Assembly: GCA_958295665.1 (NCBI GenBank)
Contig: OY282560.1
Location: 42,285,044 to 42,349,043, forward strand
Source: Tipula vernalis
Lineage: Eukaryota > Arthropoda > Insecta > Diptera > Tipulidae
Direction of reading: 5' to 3'
DNA length: 64,000 bases
Positions 59,701 through 64,000 of this stretch are shown here, piece after piece. The notes beneath the pieces are model-generated. The model did no database searches. It saw nothing but the letters and a program-made list of their open reading frames with translations, and was not told the origin of the DNA. Position 1 is the stretch's first letter; the number at the start of each line of letters is the position of its first letter. The translations under genes were made by a program, and so were the position numbers.

Positions 59701-62700
59701 AATAATCAACCAATTTTAATGCGGTTTGGCATAACAATTACAAGTCCCGAGACCTATCATTTGAGGTATCAAGAACCGCAATCGGAGCACAATTGCAGAT
59801 TTCGGATTTTTACAGCTCTGAATCGGCTGAGCTATAGTAAGGTGATTTTCTTCGAATCGAACTTTCTTCGAAATGTACGGTATAGCAATTACAGGTCTCG
59901 TGGCCTATCATTTAAGGTATCAAGAACCGCAATCGGAGCACAATTGCAGATTTCGGATTTTTACAGCTCTGAATCGGCTGAGCTATAGTAAGGTGATTTT
60001 CTTCGAATCGAACTTTCTTTGAAATGTACGGTATAGCAATTACAGGTCTCGTGGCCTATCATTTAAGGTATGAAGAACTGCAATCGGAGCACAATTGCAG
60101 ATTTCGGATTTTTACAGCTCTGAATCGGCTGAGCTATAGTAAGGTGATTTTCTTCGAATCGATTTTTCTGTGAAATGTATGGAAATAATCAACCAATTTT
60201 AATGCGGTTTGGCATAACAATTACAAGTCCCGAGACCTATCATTTAAGGTATCAAGAACCGCAATCGGAGCACAATTGCAGATTTCGGATTTTTACAGCT
60301 CTGAATCGGCTGAGCTATAGTAAGGTGATTTTCTTCGAATCGAACTTTCTTTGAAATGTACGGTATAGCAATTACAGGTCTCGTGGCCTATCATTTAAGG
60401 TATGAAGAACCGCAATCGGAGCACAATTGCAGATTTCGGATTTTTACAGCTCTGAATCGGCTGAGCTATAGTAAGGTGATTTTCTTCGAATCGAACTTTC
60501 TTCGAAATGTAAGGTATAACAATTACAGGTCTCGTGGCCTATCATTTAAGGTATCAAGAACCGCAATCGGAGCACAATTGCAGATTTCGGATTTTTACAG
60601 CTCTGAATCGGCTGAGCTATAGTAAGGTGATTTTCTTCGAATCGATTTTTCTGTGAAATGTATGGAAATAATCAACCAATTTTAATGCGGTTTGGCATAA
60701 CAATTACAAGTCCCGAGACCTATCATTTGAGGTATCAAGAACCGCAATCGGAGCACAATTGCAGATTTCGGATTTTTACAGCTCTGAATCGGCTGAGCTA
60801 TAGTAAGGTGATTTTCTTCGAATCGAACTTTCTTCGAAATGTACGGTATAGCAATTACAGGTCTCGTGGCCTATCATTTAAGGTATCAAGAACCGCAATC
60901 GGAGCACAATTGCAGATTTCGGATTTTTACAGCTCTGAATCGGCTGAGCTATAGTAAGGTGATTTTCTTCGAATCGAACTTTCTTCGAAATGTACGGTAT
61001 AGCAATTACAGGTCTCGTGGCCTATCATTTGAGGTATCAAGAACCGAAATCGGAGCACAATTGCAGATTTCGGATTTTTACAGCTCTGAATCGGCTGAGC
61101 TATAGTAAGGTGATTTTCTTCGAATCGAACTTTCTTCGAAATGTACGGTATAGCAATTACAGGTCTCGTGGCCTATCATTTAAGGTATCAAGAACCGCAA
61201 TCGGAGCACAATTGCAGATTTCGGATTTTTACAGCTCTGAATCGGCTGAGCTATAGTAAGGTGATTTTCTTCGAATCGATTTTTCTGTGAAATGTATGGA
61301 AATAATCAACCAATTTTAATGCGGTTTGGCATAACAATTACAAGTCCCGAGACCTATCATTTGAGGTATCAAGAACCGCAATCGGAGCACAATTGCAGAT
61401 TTCGGATTTTTACAGCTCTGAATCGGCTGAGCTATAGTAAGGTGATTTTCTTCGAATCGAACTTTCTTCGAAATGTATGGTATAGCAATTACAGGTCTCG
61501 TGGCCTATCATTTAAGGTATCAAGAACCGCAATCGGAGCACAATTGCAGATTTCGGATTTTTACAGCTCTGAATCGGCTGAGCTATAGTAAGGTGATTTT
61601 CTTCGAATCGAACTTTCTTCGAAATGTACGGTATAACAATTACAGGTCTCGTGGCCTATCATTTAAGGTATCAAGAACCGCAATCGGAGCACAATTGCAG
61701 ATTTCGGATTTATACAGCTCTGAATCGGCTGAGCTATAGTAAGGTGATTTTCTTCGAATCGATTTTTCTGTGAAATGTATGGAAATAATCAACCAATTTT
61801 AATGCGGTTTGGCATAACAATTACAAGTCCCGAGACCTATCATTTGAGGTATCAAGAACCGCAATCGGAGCACAATTGCAGATTTCGGATTTTTACAGCT
61901 CTGAATCGGCTGAGCTATAGTAAGGTGATTTTCTTCGAATCGAACTTTCTTCGAAATGTACGGTATAGCAATTACAGGTCTCGTGGCCTATCATTTAAGG
62001 TATCAAGAACCGCAATCGGAGCACAATTGCAGATTTCGGATTTTTACAGCTCTGAATCGGCTGAGCTATAGTAAGGTGATTTTCTTCGAATCGAACTTTC
62101 TTCGAAATGTACGGTATAACAATTACAGGTCTCGTGGCCTATCATTTAAGGTATGAAGAACCGCAATCGGAGCACAATTGCAGATTTCGGATTTTTACAG
62201 CTCTGAATCGGCTGAGCTATAGTAAGGTGATTTTCTTCGAATCGATTTTTCTGTGAAATGTATGGAAATAATCAACCAATTTTAATGCGGTTTGGCATAA
62301 CAATTACAAGTCCCTAGACCTATCATTTGAGGTATCAAGAACCGCAATCGGAGCACAATTGCAGATTTCGGATTTTTACAGCTCTGAATCGGCTGAGCTA
62401 TAGTAAGGTGATTTTCTTCGAATCGAACTTTCTTCGAAATGTACGGTATAGCAATTACAGGTCTCGTGGCCTATCATTTAAGGTATCAAGAACCGCAATC
62501 GGAGCACAATTGCAGATTTCGGATTTTTACAGCTCTGAATCGGCTGAGCTATAGTAAGGTGATTTTCTTCGAATCGATTTTTCTGTGAAATGTATGGAAA
62601 TAATCAACCAATTTTAATGCGGTTTGGCATAACAATTACAAGTCCCTAGACCTATCATTTGAGGTATCAAGAACCGCAATCGGAGCACAATTGCAGATTT

Positions 62701-63874
62701 CGGATTTTTACAGCTCTGAATCGGCTGAGCTATAGTAAGGTGATTTTCTTCGAATCGAACTTTCTTCGAAATGTACGGTATAACAATTACAGGTCTCGTG
62801 GCCTATCATTTAAGGTATGAAGAACCGCAATCGGAGCACAATTGCAGATTTCGGATTTTTACAGCTCTGAATCGGCGGAGCTATAGTAAGGTGATTTTCT
62901 TCGAATCGAACTTTCTTCGAAATGTACGGTATAGCAATTACAGGTCTCGTGGCCTATCATTTAAGGTATCAAGAACCGCAATCGGAGCACAATTGCAGAT
63001 TTCGGATTTTTACAGCTCTGAATCGGCTGAGCTATAGTAAGGTGATTTTCTTCGAATCGATTTTTCTGTGAAATGTATGGAAATAATCAACCAATTTTAA
63101 TGCGGTTTGGCATAACAATTACAAGTCCCGAGACCTATCATTTGAGGTATCAAGAACCGCAATCGGAGCACAATTGCAGATTTCGGATTTTTACAGCTCT
63201 GAATCGGCTGAGCTATAGTAAGGTGATTTTCTTCGAATCGAACTTTCTTCGAAATGTACGGTATAGCAATTAAAGGTCTCGTGGCCTATCATTTAAGGTA
63301 TCAAGAACCGCAATCGGAGCACAATTGCAGATTTCGGATTTTTACAGCTCTGAATCGGCTGAGCTATAGTAAGGTGATTTTCTTCGAATCGATTTTTCTG
63401 TGAAATGTATGGAAATAATCAACCAATTTTAATGCGGTTTAGCATAACAATTACAAGTCCCGAGACCTATCATTTGAGGTATCAAGAACCGCAATCGGAG
63501 CACAATTGCAGATTTCGGATTTTTACAGCTCTGAATCGGCTGAGCTATAGTAAGGTGATTTTCTTCGAATCGAACTTTCTTCGAAATGTATGGTATAGCA
63601 ATTACAGGTCTCGTGGCCTATCATTTAAGGTATCAAGAACCGCAATCGGAGCACAATTGCAGATTTCGGATTTTTACAGCTCTGAATCGGCTGAGCTATA
63701 GTAAGGTGATTTTCTTCGAATCGAACTTTCTTCGAAATGTACGGTATAACAATTACAGGTCTTGTGGCCTATCATTTAAGGTATCAAGAACCGCAATCGG
63801 AGCACAATTGCAGATTTCGGATTTTTACAGCTCTGAATCGGCTGAGCTATAGTAAGGTGATTTTCTTCGAATCG
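56780..63874 (+). repeat. Mixed dimer/trimer block at the right
   Basis: From B 56872 the order is B-B-A-B-A-A-B-A-B-A-B-B-A-A-A-B-A-B-A-A-B-A-A-B-A-A-A-B-A-A-B-A-A-B-A-B-A-A-B-A-B-A-A. CTTTGAAATG A copies end at 60343 and GGTATGAAG ends at A 62758. B 62245 and B 62577 share AGTCCCTAGACC, marking a recent 332-bp dimer duplication. Private changes include GAACTGCAATC (~60078), ACCGAAATCGG (~61045), GGATTTATACAG (~61711), TCGGCGGAGC (~62876), ATTAAAGGTCTCG (~63272) and GTCTTGTGGCC (~63762). Confidence 0.88.
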
Positions 63875-64000
63875 ATTTTTCTGTGAAATGTATGGAAATA
63901 ATCAACCAATTTTAATGCGGTTTGGCATAACAATTACAAGTCCCGAGACCTATCATTTGAGGTATCAAGAACCGCAATCGGAGCACAATTGCAGATTTCG
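63875..64000 (+). repeat. Partial B monomer cut by the right window edge
   Basis: The first 126 bp of a normal right-zone B monomer (ATTTTTCTGTGAAATG, GGCATAACAATT, CATTTGAGG). The array therefore continues beyond the window. Confidence 0.95.

Larger units (their letters stand above)
1..64000. repeat. Two-monomer (A 151 bp / B 181 bp) satellite DNA array filling the window
   Basis: All bases are assigned to head-to-tail copies of two related monomers with no inversion, gap or foreign insert. Monomers were phased at the base after the shared junction CTTCGAATCG. The count is 224 complete A, 165 complete B and one partial B at each edge; with 13 indels (net +36 bp) the lengths sum exactly to the window. 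Monomers differ from their type consensus at only a few bases, as expected of a recently homogenised satellite. Mean A/B spacing is 166 bp (332-bp dimer), close to one nucleosome repeat. Known biology: arrays like this form constitutive heterochromatin, often at or near centromeres. Location and species are not determinable here. Confidence 0.98.

Noticed and set aside
1..64000. A single giant tandem-repeat protein gene
   Set aside because: Monomer lengths are not multiples of three, and all frames meet stops within two to three monomers, so no continuous repeat protein is possible.
1..64000. CRISPR array
   Set aside because: CRISPR has short repeats separated by unique spacers. Here the whole 151/181-bp unit is repeated and nothing unique lies between copies.
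1..64000. rDNA, tRNA or other tandem RNA genes
   Set aside because: No rRNA or tRNA motifs (such as A and B box promoter elements in a cloverleaf context) were recognised in either monomer, and the unit is far too short for rDNA.
1..64000. Transposon insertions or retroelement fragments within the array
   Set aside because: The monomer tiling accounts for every base; no target-site duplication, terminal repeat or foreign segment remains. The 30-bp B segment is too short and has no transposon features beyond a 3-bp flank repeat.
1..64000. Assembly or simulation artefact as the explanation for the repeats
   Set aside because: Private substitutions, graded divergence between copies and nested HORs fit real satellite evolution. 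Local misassembly (copy number, joins such as ~10.1-10.6 kb) cannot be excluded without reads.
1..64000. Assigning the species or naming the satellite family
   Set aside because: Nothing in the sequence identifies the host, and I do not recognise the monomer; a name would be a guess.

Overview
The window is one uninterrupted block of eukaryotic satellite DNA. I found no gene, RNA gene, transposon or unique sequence in it. Every base belongs to one of two related monomers, all head to tail in the same orientation: type A (151 bp, about 41% GC) and type B (181 bp, about 38% GC). Placing each monomer start at the base after the shared junction motif CTTCGAATCG gives 165 complete B monomers, 224 complete A monomers and a partial B at each edge (1-149 and 63875-64000). 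With 13 small indels netting +36 bp, these lengths sum exactly to the window. The array therefore runs off both ends, and its true size and flanks are unknown. A and B share their last ~120 bp. They differ mainly by a 30-bp segment present only in B and by a diverged first ~20 bp.

The A/B order is not random. The base pattern is an A+B dimer (332 bp), elaborated into higher-order repeats (HORs) tagged by private substitutions and indels. From left to right: two 2,116-bp domains of equal composition but partly permuted order (1146-5377); a 483-bp B-A-A trimer array (5378-7938); a 1,147-bp HOR (7939-10081); a subfamily boundary (about 10.1-10.6 kb); a pure A run of six (11108-12013); an A-rich 2.1-2.2 kb HOR (15703-22299); a 2,087-bp HOR with shortened 996-bp derivatives (22300-28797); a 966-bp HOR (28798-31061); a 1,479-bp HOR (31062-35679); a pure B run (37008-37912); a 1,993-bp HOR and mixed dimers/trimers (37732-43135); a second 1,479-bp HOR pair (43136-46093); a B-rich pair of ~2.8-kb duplicates 3,593 bp apart (50.4-56.8 kb); and mixed dimers/trimers to the end.

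This architecture is what unequal crossover and gene conversion are known to produce in centromeric, pericentromeric, subtelomeric or sex-chromosome heterochromatin. The species and chromosomal location cannot be read from the sequence. CpG is not depleted (nine CpGs per 151-bp A monomer, about 1.4 times expectation from base composition). That argues against long residence in a heavily CpG-methylated germline and fits an insect, nematode or similar genome better than a vertebrate or plant; this is inference. I do not recognise the family by name.

The many 60-100 codon open frames are by-products of the repeat. Both monomer lengths are 1 modulo 3, so a frame crosses the shared core in one register, enters the next monomer in a second register, and stops there. 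I annotate no CDS.
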